DNA of 64,000 bases from positions 2,666,001 through 2,730,000 of the forward strand of contig CP104793.1 of the NCBI GenBank assembly GCA_025916135.1. Reading direction: 5' to 3'. The translations under genes were made by a program, and so were the position numbers. A model generated the notes under the pieces. That model did no database searches. It had not been told where the DNA came from and saw only the letters and a program-made list of their open reading frames with translations. Source of the DNA: Rhodobacteraceae bacterium D3-12. Lineage in GTDB: Bacteria > Pseudomonadota > Alphaproteobacteria > Rhodobacterales > Rhodobacteraceae. Positions 1 through 8,905 of this stretch are shown here, piece by piece; within the stretch, counting starts at the first letter, position 1, and each line of letters begins with the position of its first letter.

Positions 1-1549
1 AGGCTCAGCGCCAGAACCTCACGCGTTTTGCGCGGATCAACCACCCCATCATCCCAAAGCCGCGCCGAGGCATAAAGCGGATGCGCCTGCTCCTCGAACA
101 TCTCAATGGTCGGGCGCTTGAATTCGGCCTCCTCCTCGGCGCTCCACTCTTCGCCCGCCCGCTCAATCGCGTCGCGTTTGACTGTGGCCAAAACGCCCGC
201 CGCCTGCTCGCCCCCCATCACGCTGATCCGGCTGTTGGGCCAACTCCACAAGAACCGCGGGCTATAGGCCCGCCCGGACATGCCGTAATTGCCCGCCCCG
301 AACGAGCCGCCAACCAGAATGGTCACCTTCGGCACCTTGGTCGTCGCCACTGCGGTGACCAACTTGGCCCCGTGGCGCGCAATGCCCTCGTTCTCATACT
401 TGCGGCCCACCATAAAGCCGGTGATGTTTTGCAGGAAAACCAACGGAATTTTGCGCTGCGAACACAGCTCGACAAAATGCGCACCCTTCACGGCGCTCTC
501 GCTGAACAGCACACCGTTGTTGGCAATAATCCCCACTGGCATACCCTTCACATGCGCAAAGCCACAGACCAGGGTCTCGCCGAACCGCGCCTTGAACTCG
601 TCAAACCGGCTGCCATCGACCACCCGCGCGATCACCTCGCGGATGTCATAGGGCGTGCGCAAATCTCCCGGCACCACGCCCAATATCTCCGCCGGGTCAT
701 AGGCCGGCTCATCCCAGCTTTCGCTTTGTGGGGTGTGGGCGCTGCTCGCCCCGCCCAATGAGCCAACAGCCCGCCGCGCCAACGCCAGCGCATGCGCGTC
801 ATCCTCGGCCAGATAATCCGCCACGCCGGACAGGCGCGTGTGCACATCGCCACCGCCCAAATCCTCAGCCGACACAACCTCGCCTGTTGCCGCCTTCACC
901 AACGGCGGACCAGCAAGGAAAATCGTCCCCTGCTCCTTGACGATAATCGACACATCCGACATCGCCGGCACATAAGCGCCCCCGGCGGTGCAAGAGCCCA
1001 TCACCACGGCAATCTGTGGAATGCCCTTGGCGCTCATATTGGCCTGATTGTAAAAAATCCGCCCGAAATGGTCGCGGTCGGGGAACACCTCGTCCTGATT
1101 GGGAAGGTTCGCACCGCCACTGTCGACAAGGTAAATGCACGGCAAATGGTTCTGCTCGGCAATCTCCTGTGCGCGCAGGTGCTTCTTGACCGTCATGGGG
1201 TAATAGGTGCCCCCCTTAACGGTGGCGTCATTGCACACCACCATGACCTCGCGGCCCATGACCAAACCGATGCCCGCAACCATGCCCGCTGCGGGCGCGG
1301 CCCCGCCATACATGCCATGCGCTGCCGTCGCGCCGATCTCAAGAAAGGGCGAGCCCGCATCAAGCAGGTTCATCACCCGCTCGCGTGGCAACATCTTGCC
1401 CCGGCTCACATGGCGCGCGCGGCTTTTTCGCCGCCGCCCGCCGCCGCCTTCTCTGCCGCCTCGCGGATCACGCTCAACGCGTCCTCATGCGCCGCGACAT
1501 TGGCCTTGAAGGCCTCTGATGTTGGCAATGCCTGTGATTGCAGTTTCAT
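1..1549 (-). CDS. mccB: Methylcrotonyl-CoA carboxylase carboxyltransferase (beta) subunit, partial and frameshifted
   Basis: Carboxyltransferase half of methylcrotonyl-CoA carboxylase, which carboxylates 3-methylcrotonyl-CoA in leucine breakdown. The N-terminus ([14 protein letters not shown]) starts at an ATG at 1549 that overlaps the upstream stop as ATGA. After GGGEKA the frame runs into a stop at 1406. The next frame continues with the conserved [14 protein letters not shown] and stays open to position 1, with typical segments such as [17 protein letters not shown] and [13 protein letters not shown]. One missing base around 1413-1427 (a GC-dinucleotide stretch) explains the break. About 516 codons are present, so only the extreme C-terminus lies outside. 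Genes ivd and two secreted proteins lie upstream in the same operon. Product call is firm; whether the frameshift is real is doubtful. Confidence 0.9.
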
Positions 1550-2082
1550 TTCTCTCGCTCCGCTTTGTCTATCGCGCGTTCCAGCGCCCGCCATTCTGTC
1601 CAGTTGATGCCCAGTCGCGCCGCGCGGCATTGCACCGGGGCCACCTCTTTGGGGCAATCGGCCTGCGTCCCCCCGGCCAACAGCTTCCTATGTGCGCTGC
1701 GCCACATCCGGTTGCGCCAGTCGCTGTTCAAATCAAACCCCTCGACCGCCGTTGCGATCCGCCGGTTCGCCGCGTCAAAATGCTGGCCCAGCGCCGCGAT
1801 ACAGGCCCGCTTGCCCGCTGCGTCAAGCCCATATCGGCAATATTGCAGCGCCCTTTTGACGCAGCCCACATCCATGATCTCTCCGGCTTCGGGCTGGGTC
1901 AGCTTGGCACAGCCGTCAAACCACCCTATCACGTCGATCCGCGCCGCGCCCTCCTGCGCTGCGGCCCCTGTCGCGGTCACTGGCCCAGCCCCGATCCCAG
2001 CTCCGAATCCGGCCCCGATCCCGATCATCACCACCACGGCCAAACCCCCGCGCCATGTTCCGAACACTCCGCACCGGCCCAT
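1546..2082 (-). CDS. Secreted Cys-rich protein, LprI/DUF1311-like
   Basis: Predicted protein of 178 aa. I chose the ATG at 2082 because it is followed by a hydrophobic segment rich in Gly, Val and Ile (about residues 14-36), consistent with a signal peptide or anchor. The remainder contains several cysteines and Trp/Arg-rich segments (GFDLNSDWRNRMWRSAHRK) resembling the LprI/DUF1311 family to which the gene just upstream belongs. Its stop overlaps the mccB start as ATGA, so it is translationally coupled to a leucine-degradation gene. The family includes putative lysozyme inhibitors; no function here can be read from the sequence. A more distant upstream start (2241) would overlap the preceding gene and is less likely. 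Confidence 0.6.
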   Translation of the reverse strand: MGRCGVFGTWRGGLAVVVMIGIGAGFGAGIGAGPVTATGAAAQEGAARIDVIGWFDGCAKLTQPEAGEIMDVGCVKRALQYCRYGLDAAGKRACIAALGQHFDAANRRIATAVEGFDLNSDWRNRMWRSAHRKLLAGGTQADCPKEVAPVQCRAARLGINWTEWRALERAIDKAEREK

Positions 2083-2093
2083 CGTTTCAGCCC

Positions 2094-2591
2094 TCAGCCC
2101 AAGCCCAAAGACGCATTCAGATACAATGTTTGGCTCGCTGTCTCCTCCAGCAAACAGCTCACCCCCGCAGGCCCTGCCCCCGTGCCGCCACCCCATTCCG
2201 AGCGGGCAAAAGCGCATTTCGCATCGCGGTAAGGGATCCACGCCCGCTGCATCGCGCGCAAAGCCTCAACCCGGCTCGGCGCATAGTCTGGCTTGCCGCG
2301 GTCCATCTCCTTGGCCGCCGCCATGACCTCGCCATAGGTCTGGTTCAACTTGCGGTCCCACCATTGCGCCTCCGCATCCAGACAACCAACCATCCCGGCG
2401 GTAGAATACCCACCCTCGGTGGCCTCCATACAGGCCGCGGCCGCCTTGCCCACGCAATGCAGCATCTCCTTGCTCGGATCACTTGTCAGCCCAAGACAGC
2501 TCTCCAGCTTCGCGGTGCTGAACTGCATATCCTGCGCGGCGGCAAAACTGGCCGGCGCGCAGAAAACCAACGCGATCAACGCGTGTTTCAC
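2094..2591 (-). CDS. Secreted LprI/DUF1311 family protein
   Basis: A 165-aa protein with a clear Sec signal peptide ([20 protein letters not shown]) and a DUF1311/LprI-type core: paired cysteines, [16 protein letters not shown] and [16 protein letters not shown], the last being the typical W-Y-R-D-x-K-C signature. The start is a GTG that overlaps the ivd stop as GTGA. Members of this family are periplasmic or lipoproteins, some described as lysozyme inhibitors. It sits in the middle of the leucine-catabolism operon together with a second, more diverged copy 11 bp downstream, which suggests a tandem duplication. A direct role in leucine breakdown is not evident. Confidence 0.8.
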   Translation of the reverse strand: MKHALIALVFCAPASFAAAQDMQFSTAKLESCLGLTSDPSKEMLHCVGKAAAACMEATEGGYSTAGMVGCLDAEAQWWDRKLNQTYGEVMAAAKEMDRGKPDYAPSRVEALRAMQRAWIPYRDAKCAFARSEWGGGTGAGPAGVSCLLEETASQTLYLNASLGLG

Positions 2592-3751
2592 GCCATAAGC
2601 CCCATCAATTCGCGGCCCACCAGCATTCGGCGAATTTCGCTTGTCCCCGCGCCGATCTCCATCAGCTTGGCATCGCGGAAAATCCGCCCCACCGGGTTGT
2701 CGCTAAGATAGCCAGAGCCGCCAAACGCCTGCACCGCCTGATGCGCGACCTTCATCGCCTCTTCGCTGGCATAAAGCACACAAGCCGCCGCATCCTGTCG
2801 CGTCACCTCGCCCCGGTCGCACGCCTTGGCGACTTCGTAAACATAGGCCCGCGCCGAATTCATCGAGGTATACATGTCGGCGATCTTGCCCTGCATCAGC
2901 TGGAATTCCCCGATCGGGCGGCCAAACTGCTTGCGCTCGACCATATAGGGCATAACCTCATCAAGGCACGCCGCCATGATCCCGGTGCCGATCCCGCTCA
3001 GCACCACGCGCTCGTAATCCAGCCCCGACATCAGAACGGCAACGCCCTTGCCCTCTTCGCCAAGGATGTTCTCGAACGGCACTTCCACATCGTCAAAGAT
3101 CAGCTCGGCCGTGTTCGATCCGCGCATCCCAAGCTTGTCAAAATGGTTGCTGGTCGAAAAGCCGACCATGTCCTTTTCGATCAGAAACGCGGTGATCCCC
3201 TTGGGGCCTGCGTCCATATCGGTCTTGGCATAGACCACCAGAACATCGGCATCCGGCCCGTTGGTGATCCAGTATTTGTTGCCGTTCAGCACAAAACGGT
3301 CGTTCTTCTTGTCGGCCCGCAACTGCATGCTCACCACGTCCGACCCGGCATTCGGCTCGCTCATCGCCAACGCGCCGACATGCTCACCGCTGATCAGCTT
3401 GGGCAGATATTTCATCTTCTGCTCATGGGTCGCGTTGCGCCGGATCTGGTTGACGCAAAGGTTGGAATGCGCGCCATAGCTCAGGCTGACACTGGCGCTG
3501 GCCCGCGCGATTTCCTCGACCGCGATCACATGCGCAAGATAGCTCATCTCGGCGCCGCCATATTCCTCTGGCGTGGTCACCCCCAACAGGCCCAGATCGC
3601 CAAACTCTTTCCACAGCTCGTTGGGAAATTCGTTTTTCGTGTCGATCTCTGCCGCCATCGGCTTGATCCGCTCCTGTGCCCAGCGATGCACCATCTCCTG
3701 CATCGCCATCACATCTTCGCCCAGATCGAATTTCATCGCGCCCAGGAACAT
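2588..3751 (-). CDS. ivd: Isovaleryl-CoA dehydrogenase
   Basis: FAD-dependent acyl-CoA dehydrogenase of 387 aa oxidising isovaleryl-CoA to 3-methylcrotonyl-CoA, the step before methylcrotonyl-CoA carboxylase; mccB lies downstream in the same operon. The sequence shows [14 protein letters not shown] and [14 protein letters not shown] of the FAD/substrate region, [11 protein letters not shown] carrying the Glu that acts as base in isovaleryl-CoA dehydrogenases, [13 protein letters not shown], and the C-terminal [15 protein letters not shown] and [15 protein letters not shown] start at the ATG at 3751 ([12 protein letters not shown]), preceded by a GGGAGGGG ribosome site; an upstream GTG at 3778 would lie inside a perfect palindrome and is rejected. 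The operon continues with two secreted proteins. Confidence 0.93.
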   Translation of the reverse strand: MFLGAMKFDLGEDVMAMQEMVHRWAQERIKPMAAEIDTKNEFPNELWKEFGDLGLLGVTTPEEYGGAEMSYLAHVIAVEEIARASASVSLSYGAHSNLCVNQIRRNATHEQKMKYLPKLISGEHVGALAMSEPNAGSDVVSMQLRADKKNDRFVLNGNKYWITNGPDADVLVVYAKTDMDAGPKGITAFLIEKDMVGFSTSNHFDKLGMRGSNTAELIFDDVEVPFENILGEEGKGVAVLMSGLDYERVVLSGIGTGIMAACLDEVMPYMVERKQFGRPIGEFQLMQGKIADMYTSMNSARAYVYEVAKACDRGEVTRQDAAACVLYASEEAMKVAHQAVQAFGGSGYLSDNPVGRIFRDAKLMEIGAGTSEIRRMLVGRELMGLMA

Positions 3752-3771
3752 GTCCGGCCCCTCCCGTTTAT

Positions 3772-3785
3772 TGAACACTTGTTCA
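3772..3785. promoter_or_regulatory. Palindromic operator candidate before ivd
   Basis: Perfect 6-2-6 inverted repeat TGAACA-CT-TGTTCA, 21 bp upstream of the ivd start. Such palindromes in front of leucine and fatty-acid catabolism operons are commonly bound by TetR-type repressors, but no such regulator gene is in the window, so the binding protein is unknown. Confidence 0.4.
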
Positions 3786-4095
3786 TTTACTACGGGAAGC
3801 GTCGATTCGGATCAAGCGTTGTCATCCGGAATCGCGGCACAAGCCGGGTGGGCGCACTCCCTCGGGTGGGCGCTCGCAACATCTGTGGCTCGCAATTTAT
3901 CCCGGCCAAACCCGCAAAAGCCAAACGCAATGCGCAACATTTGCGCAAGCGCCCTCCCAAGGGGGAGGGAGTGCGCTCGCCCGGCGGCCTTCGGCCTTGT
4001 TCCGGGCGCAACCCTTATTCGCAAGGGTTCAAGCCCGCAGGGCGACATGCGGCGCCTGCGCCTGCCCTCGCCCTTCAGCCCTCAGCCCTCAGCCC
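3786..4095. repeat. Intergenic region with short repeats
   Basis: Non-coding gap upstream of ivd. It contains inverted copies of GCGCACTCCCTC / GAGGGAGTGCGC (about 3851-3985), able to form a large stem, a CGGCCTTCGGCC-type hairpin near 3984-3997, and a short tandem run of the heptamer CAGCCCT near 4074-4098. The small open frames here look like chance GC-rich frames. No gene is seen. Confidence 0.4.
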
Positions 4096-4464
4096 TCAAA
4101 AATGCGATTTCGCCTCATCCGGTTTGCCCGCGGCCAGCGCCAATACGCCGCCCGCAATGCAAAACCCGATCGGGAACATGGTGAACGCCCCAAAGCCAAA
4201 GGCGTAAAACATCAGCCCCCCGGCAATCAGCATCAACACCCCGCCCCACAACGCGCGCATCTTGGCCATCGCCCCGCCGACAAGCGCCAGCAACGGCGCA
4301 AGGAAACTCGCAACCCGGATCAACGGCACATTGCTTACCTGCTGCACCACACCGTCCAACTCGCCATGGTTCTCCACCACGACCGTATACCCATAGCTGA
4401 AAAAACCGATCACCATCGCGATCAGCCCGGCAATCACGCCCAAAATCATCGCTGCATTGCGCAT
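4096..4464 (-). CDS. Small four-helix membrane protein, unknown function
   Basis: A 122-aa integral membrane protein with about four hydrophobic segments (ILGVIAGLIAMVIGFFSYGY, VASFLAPLLALVGGAM, ALWGGVLMLIAGGLMFYAF, FPIGFCIAGGVLALAAG). The ATG at 4464 is preceded by a good AGGAGG ribosome site (cctcctgat on the plus strand). It looks like the conserved small membrane proteins seen in many Rhodobacteraceae genomes, but I cannot assign a function. It stands alone between ivd and an ArsC-like gene on the same strand; the 39-bp gap to the ArsC-like gene allows co-transcription. Confidence 0.75.
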   Translation of the reverse strand: MRNAAMILGVIAGLIAMVIGFFSYGYTVVVENHGELDGVVQQVSNVPLIRVASFLAPLLALVGGAMAKMRALWGGVLMLIAGGLMFYAFGFGAFTMFPIGFCIAGGVLALAAGKPDEAKSHF

Positions 4465-4503
4465 CCCATGTCCTCCTGATCCTCACCCGCCCATAGGCGC
4501 GCC

Positions 4504-4818
4504 TTATCCAAGCAACGCCGCCTGAACCGCCTTGTCCCACCCCAGATAAAGCACCCCGTCCGCCTCGATCAAAGGCCGCTTCATCAAGCTCGGATGCCGC
4601 TCCAACAGCAAAACAGGCGCCTCTTCACGCTCGTTTTCGCTCAAATTCCGCCAAGTTGTTGAGCGCCGGTTCACCAGACTGTCACCAAATTTGTCCAACG
4701 CCCGCGCCATCACATCGCTCGGAACGCCGTCGCTGCGGACATCTCTAAACTCAACTTCGTCTAGCGATTTCAACGCCTTGCGACAGGTATCGCAAGTCTT
4801 CAACCCATACAGAACCAT
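4504..4818 (-). CDS. ArsC/Spx family thioredoxin-fold protein (YffB-like)
   Basis: A 104-aa protein of the ArsC/Spx/YffB family. The N-terminus MVLYGLKTCDTCRKAL carries a CDTC redox motif, and the C-terminal part has the family landmarks RRSTTWRNLSENE and HPSLMKRPLIEADGVLYLGWD. Length is normal for YffB-type proteins, which are thought to be glutathione-dependent thiol reductases; the arsenate-reductase label is often applied by homology only. No ars genes lie nearby, so arsenate reduction is not supported by context. Start is the ATG at 4818 behind a GAAGGGG ribosome site. Confidence 0.85.
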   Translation of the reverse strand: MVLYGLKTCDTCRKALKSLDEVEFRDVRSDGVPSDVMARALDKFGDSLVNRRSTTWRNLSENEREEAPVLLLERHPSLMKRPLIEADGVLYLGWDKAVQAALLG

Positions 4819-5008
4819 CCCGAACCCCTTCCATTTCGCCCCACTCCATAGCCTAGCGCAAAACCCGCTTCACCCCTGTTTTGCTTGATTTTTGCAAATC
4901 ACCTGCAATCATTCACCGCATGACCCTGCGTCAACATAGGCTTGGCGCGGTGCATAAACCTGCAAGACCGACCCCGCAGGGGTCAAGACAAGACGAAGGA
5001 GAGGCGGC

Positions 5009-5215
5009 ATGCCAAATGGCACCGTGAAGTGGTTTAACCAAACCAAAGGGTACGGGTTCATCGAACCCGAAGGCGGCGGCAATGATGTGTTTGTTCACAT
5101 CTCAGCCGTGGAACGCTCAGGCCTTCAAGGCCTGAATGACGACCAGAAAGTCAGCTACGATTTGATCGAAGGCCGCGATGGCCGCGAAATGGCAGGCGAC
5201 ATAAAACTGCTCTGA
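5009..5215 (+). CDS. cspA: Cold-shock domain protein
   Basis: A 68-aa single cold-shock-domain protein binding single-stranded nucleic acid. Both RNA-binding motifs are present: KGYGFIEP (RNP1) and DVFVHIS (RNP2), after the invariant GTVKWFN start. The ATG follows GAAGGAGAGGCGGC, a strong ribosome site. The ~150-bp leader upstream may form a regulatory 5' UTR, as in other csp genes, but I see no specific structure. It is flanked by a divergent ArsC-like gene and followed by a hairpin. Paralogue identity (CspA versus CspE etc.) cannot be settled. Confidence 0.93.
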   Translation: MPNGTVKWFNQTKGYGFIEPEGGGNDVFVHISAVERSGLQGLNDDQKVSYDLIEGRDGREMAGDIKLL

Positions 5216-5248
5216 CGCCCTCGCCAAAAGGCCCGCCTAAACGGCAAA

Positions 5249-5267
5249 GGGCGCCCCGTAGGCGCCC
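5249..5267 (+). terminator. Hairpin after cspA
   Basis: GGGCGCC-CCGTA-GGCGCCC, a perfect 7-bp stem 34 bp after the cspA stop. There is no T-run after it, so it may be an RNA-stabilising end or a weak terminator. Confidence 0.4.
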
Positions 5268-5446
5268 AATCCAGTGCTGTGCAGATGTGTGCAGAGCCGT
5301 CTTTTTGCAGTGCAATTTTCTGCCGCACCCTGCTTTGTGCGCGCAGCGTCCTGCATCGGCGAATTTTACACCGCCTAATTTTCACAGTGCGGCTCTAGTG
5401 AAGCGCAGCACGGACGAATTCAACACATCAAAAGTGCCGTGCAAAT

Positions 5447-5579
5447 CTATGCCACGCCCTCTATGCCACGCCCTCTATGCGACGCCCCATGTTTGTGCAG
5501 ATCAAAGTGACTGCGCCGACCAAAATGACTGGCCGATCAAACTGCCCCAATCAAATGGACTGCGCCGACCAACAAGATC
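5447..5579. repeat. Short tandem repeats between cspA and the secreted-protein gene
   Basis: Three adjacent 14-bp copies of CTATGCCACGCCCT (5447-5488, the third diverged), followed by about five degenerate 17-18-bp copies of GATCAAARTGACTGCGCC (to about 5579), including two identical GACTGCGCCGACCAA at 5509-5523 and 5558-5572. No coding frame explains the array. Together with the cspA hairpin it fills most of the 367-bp gap. Confidence 0.6.
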
Positions 5580-5582
5580 GGC

Positions 5583-5864
5583 TTACTGCCCGCCACACCC
5601 TTTCATGCCTTCGGGACAAACGGTCGACGCGACCCGCTTCACCCGCTTCGTTACCCGGCGCACCGGATGGGCATTGGCCTGCTGATACGACATCTTCTGG
5701 TTCGGAACCCCGCAACAAATCACGCCACCCGCCACAATCGGCTGCATCCCCGCCGGACAATAATTCGGCGCGCCCGCATAGCCATAAACCGGCCGGTCCG
5801 CCGCCGCTGGCACGGCCCAAAGTGCGGCCATCGCGGCCCCAATGATCAGCTTACTCTTCATCAT
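5583..5864 (-). CDS. Small secreted Cys-containing protein, unknown
   Basis: A 93-aa protein with a clear Sec signal peptide (KLIIGAAMAALWAVPAAA-DRP). The mature part contains several cysteines (NYCPAGMQPI, GGVICCGVP, TVCPEGMKGCGG) and a basic central stretch (HPVRRVTKRVKRV). It is a typical small periplasmic or secreted hypothetical of this bacterial group; no catalytic motif is visible. The even cysteine number fits disulfide bonding outside the cytoplasm. It stands alone, with a repeat array just downstream of its stop. Confidence 0.7.
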   Translation of the reverse strand: MMKSKLIIGAAMAALWAVPAAADRPVYGYAGAPNYCPAGMQPIVAGGVICCGVPNQKMSYQQANAHPVRRVTKRVKRVASTVCPEGMKGCGGQ

Positions 5865-6088
5865 GTTCCCCTAACTCTACTCGCCATTGACTAACTTACT
5901 GTTAACGCAAAACTTAACCAGCATTTCCCGACCGGTCAAACGTTTTGCCCCAAGATATTGTTTCCAAGCTAGCAACAGACCCCATGACTGGACTCCACGC
6001 GGTGCTTTCAATTCAGCCTACGCGCCCGCCCATGAGGCGTATCGGGCGTGCGCAGAGCAGAGCCACACTGGCTTTACCTTTGAACCGC

Positions 6089-6765
6089 TCACAAATCGAA
6101 CCGAGCCCTGAACGTATCTTCGACGCCAACGAGAATGTCTAAACATGTCTTTCTTTGAGCCGCGGAATCGACCTCTTTGAAATTGGAAAAAGCGACGACT
6201 TTTAGCCCCTCTTTTTTTACCTCCAAAAAGCGCCGCTTCAAGGCGGCTAATGAGCCGTGCGCATCATCGCACAATTTGTGATACAACCCTAAATAGGCGT
6301 CAGTCTCTCTAGCAGCAGAGAACTTTTTTCGAATTACTGCTGCCTGAGCACCACCAGCACGCAGCTTATCAACTTCGTTTGCTGTCTCTTCTAACCAAGT
6401 GTCAAAATTTGGTGCTTTCAGAATTTCTTGAAAAAACGGATTCCGTCTTTCGCCCGTTTAAGTGTGGTCAAGTGCATCACTTGCTCTTCGAGCCGCAGGT
6501 TTTCTATCCACTGCTCATCTTTGCAAACGAGTGTGAACTTAATGTGCTGCTCCAGCGCATGCCGAAGAAGCAAATTTACTTGATTCTCAAACCCTGCCTT
6601 GCCGACCAAACAAGTCGTCCAAACACCTTCTAAGACACTAAGAAACAATAAGACGGGCGCTAAATCGTTCCAGTCCTTAGCGTTGAACCTGACCTTGCAA
6701 GCAAGCTGCGATAAATCTTGCTCAACCCGCTTTTCCAACTCAAGAAAGGAAGGCGGCTCACTCAC
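6089..6765 (-). CDS. DUF5677-like alpha-helical protein, frameshifted
   Basis: Two frames make one protein of about 225 aa. The first starts at a GTG (6765) overlapping the thyX stop as GTGA and runs through LELEKRVEQDLSQLACKVRF and LLLRHALEQHIKFTLVCKDE to RFFKKF-stop at 6418. The next frame continues QEILKAPNFDTWLEE to YHKLCDDAHGSLAALKRRF and ends at 6089. Adding one T to the run of six (plus-strand A run 6431-6436) joins them. The mostly helical sequence, with a Y-x3-C-x2-AHG region near the C-terminus, resembles DUF5677-type proteins, which are poorly characterised. Codon use is less GC-rich than thyX, suggesting an acquired cargo gene. Function unknown. Confidence 0.55.
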
Positions 6766-7690
6766 CCCTTCAAAACCCCCTCGAACTCCCGCCATTCCCG
6801 CTTCGACATGCCGCTCGTCTCCGCCGTCACCTCTTCGCCCGCCAGCATCCGGCGCAGCGCGTCCATCATCTGGGCGCTCATCGTCACCGCGCCCATCCGG
6901 TAATCCTCGAACGCTTTGAACGCGAAGGGCACCCAATCGGCCACCACGTTGCAGATCGCATCCGCATAGACCCGGATCTCGTATTGCGCATGGGCGTCCG
7001 CACGCAGCCGCAGGAAATGCAGCAAATTGTGCAGATCGACCTTCCAATACCATTGGGTATAGATATTCGCCGGCAGGTTCATCCGCGCCAATTCCCGCGC
7101 AAGGCCAATCCCGTCCTCGTCGATCATCGACTGGTAATTGTCATAGCACCGCGCCGAATCCGCCTTCAGCATTTCCAGCACCCGGTTGGTATCCTCAGGC
7201 GAAAGCAACTCCCCCGCCCCTGATTGTTCACCACCGATTGCGCATTCATATGCGCCGGATCGGGGATATAAAACTCCCGGTCCAAAATCGAATACCGCGC
7301 GGAATACTCGTTTACATTCGCCGTCCGGTGGCGAATCCACTGCCGCGCTACGAAAACCGGCAACTTCACATGCAGCTTCACTTCGCACATCTCGAAGGGC
7401 GTCGAATGCCAATGCCGCATGAGATAGCGGATCAACCCCTCGTCATTCTGAACGCTTTTCGTGCCCTTGCCATAGCTCACCCGCGCCGCCTGACAGATCG
7501 CCGCATCGTCGCCCATATAGTCGATGACGCGCACAAACCCATGATCCAAAACGGGAATCGCCGAATAGAGGTGCTTTTCCATCCCCTCGCTCACCGCTCG
7601 CAGGGTCTGCCCCGGATTGGCGCGTTGCGCGTCGATTTCGGCCTGCTGCTCTGGCGTCACTGTTGGCGTCACTGGGGGCGTCACTGTCAT
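6762..7690 (-). CDS. thyX: FAD-dependent thymidylate synthase ThyX, frameshifted
   Basis: Flavin-dependent thymidylate synthase making dTMP from dUMP with methylenetetrahydrofolate. The N-terminal frame (from ATG 7690) holds the ThyX signature [15 protein letters not shown] and [15 protein letters not shown] up to NNQGRG, then goes out of frame. The second frame resumes with [15 protein letters not shown] and [22 protein letters not shown] and ends at 6762. One missing G in the G run (plus-strand C run 7211-7215) explains the break, and the joined protein (~309 aa) has the length usual for alphaproteobacterial ThyX. No thyA is seen in the window. A GTG gene overlaps its stop. Divergent from the surface-lipoprotein gene across a 202-bp promoter region. 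Confidence 0.92.
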
Positions 7691-7892
7691 ATCGGTCTCT
7701 CTTACGGCATGAGTCGTTGGGAATCCGGCTTACCATATATTGAGGATACCGCACTAGAAATACCTATATCCGGTCGTGCATTGCGGCAACGCGGCGCGGC
7801 CAATTCTCCATTTGCGGGTTAATCATATTGACAACGAGCGCCCCAACCCGGATTTTGCTGCAAAAGGTCATAGAGCCGAGGGCAGTGATACC

Positions 7893-8900
7893 ATGAAACA
7901 TTCCGTCTTACTCGGCGCCAGCCTTGCGTTACTCGTCGCTTGCGGCAGCACCAACCCCTTCATGGAGGTGGGCGACGGCACTGATGCTGGCGGCGACATC
8001 GTATCAGCCAACCAGCTGCCCGAAATCGTGCGCGGCGATGTGCATCGTATTATTTACGCGCCGGGCGACGGGACAATCACGATCGAAGGTATCGCGCTCG
8101 ATGAAAGCCAAATCTCGAGCATTTATACCCGCAACGCCGCCTTTGACCGCCCCGGATATCAGGCTTACGTCGCTCAGGATGACCAACTTGATCGTCAGTC
8201 CATCGCCTTCCTGCGCCAAACCGGAAATTCAGGCGCGGTGCGTGGCGGTGTTGTTGTCACCGGCGGACAGTTCAATCGCGTCATTGCCGGCAACTTCGTA
8301 GAACGTGACGGCAATTACACACCACCATCGGCCGACTTAGTTCAGGATGGCTCACCTGATACAGGTCTCGTTTCCTATGCCGGCACCTATGTCGGGCTGA
8401 CCAATGGCGGACCGGAACTGCCTGTAACCGACCCCACCATTCCGACAGAGATCAGGCCAAACCAGCCCAGGGTCGTGACGGGCAATGTGTTTATCAACGC
8501 CGACTTCGCTCAAAACAGAATTAACGGTGCAATCACCGACAGGACTAGAACTTTGGCTAGCGGCGGCGGCGATCTCAGCCTCCCCTCAATCGCATTGATC
8601 GTGACAGATATTGCTGCAGACGGAACATTCGAAGGATCAGTCGAATACTCGATCAAACAAGCGCCAGGAACTCCGGGCGATTATTCGGGAGTCGTAGATT
8701 CCAGCATAGGTGACTATGGCGGCATTCTTGGCGGCCCCAATGCCGAAGGTATCGGCGGGGCAGTCGTTCTGAAGGAATATGACGGTCCGAACGATGCCCT
8801 CGGAATAAAAGGCGAACTGGAATGGGGCGCCTTCGTTCTGGATCAATGCGGAACCCCTGCCAACACGGGCGGAAATTGCACCACAGTCGACCCCCAGTGA
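7893..8900 (+). CDS. Surface lipoprotein with TbpB-like beta-barrel domain, probable Slam/T11SS cargo
   Basis: A 335-aa lipoprotein: signal peptide MKHSVLLGASLALLVAC with lipobox LVAC and Cys17 as the lipidation site. The start at 7893 was chosen for this signal. The body is rich in Gly, Asn and Asp in alternating beta patterns, and near the C-terminus reads YGGILGGPNAEGIGG, the G-x-GPNA-x-E-x-GG signature of the transferrin-binding protein B beta-barrel domain. It ends with a two-Cys tail (DQCGTPANTGGNC). Six bp downstream lies a DUF560/Slam translocator, the dedicated exporter family for such lipoproteins. The ligand is unknown; no TonB-dependent receptor is adjacent. By analogy it should be displayed on the cell surface or released. 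Confidence 0.8.
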   Translation: MKHSVLLGASLALLVACGSTNPFMEVGDGTDAGGDIVSANQLPEIVRGDVHRIIYAPGDGTITIEGIALDESQISSIYTRNAAFDRPGYQAYVAQDDQLDRQSIAFLRQTGNSGAVRGGVVVTGGQFNRVIAGNFVERDGNYTPPSADLVQDGSPDTGLVSYAGTYVGLTNGGPELPVTDPTIPTEIRPNQPRVVTGNVFINADFAQNRINGAITDRTRTLASGGGDLSLPSIALIVTDIAADGTFEGSVEYSIKQAPGTPGDYSGVVDSSIGDYGGILGGPNAEGIGGAVVLKEYDGPNDALGIKGELEWGAFVLDQCGTPANTGGNCTTVDPQ

Positions 8901-8905
8901 CGCCA

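Noticed and set aside
5902-5918. CtrA-like TTAA...TTAAC site upstream of the small secreted-protein gene
   Set aside because: The spacer is 8 nt rather than the 7 nt of the CtrA consensus, and the context is weak.
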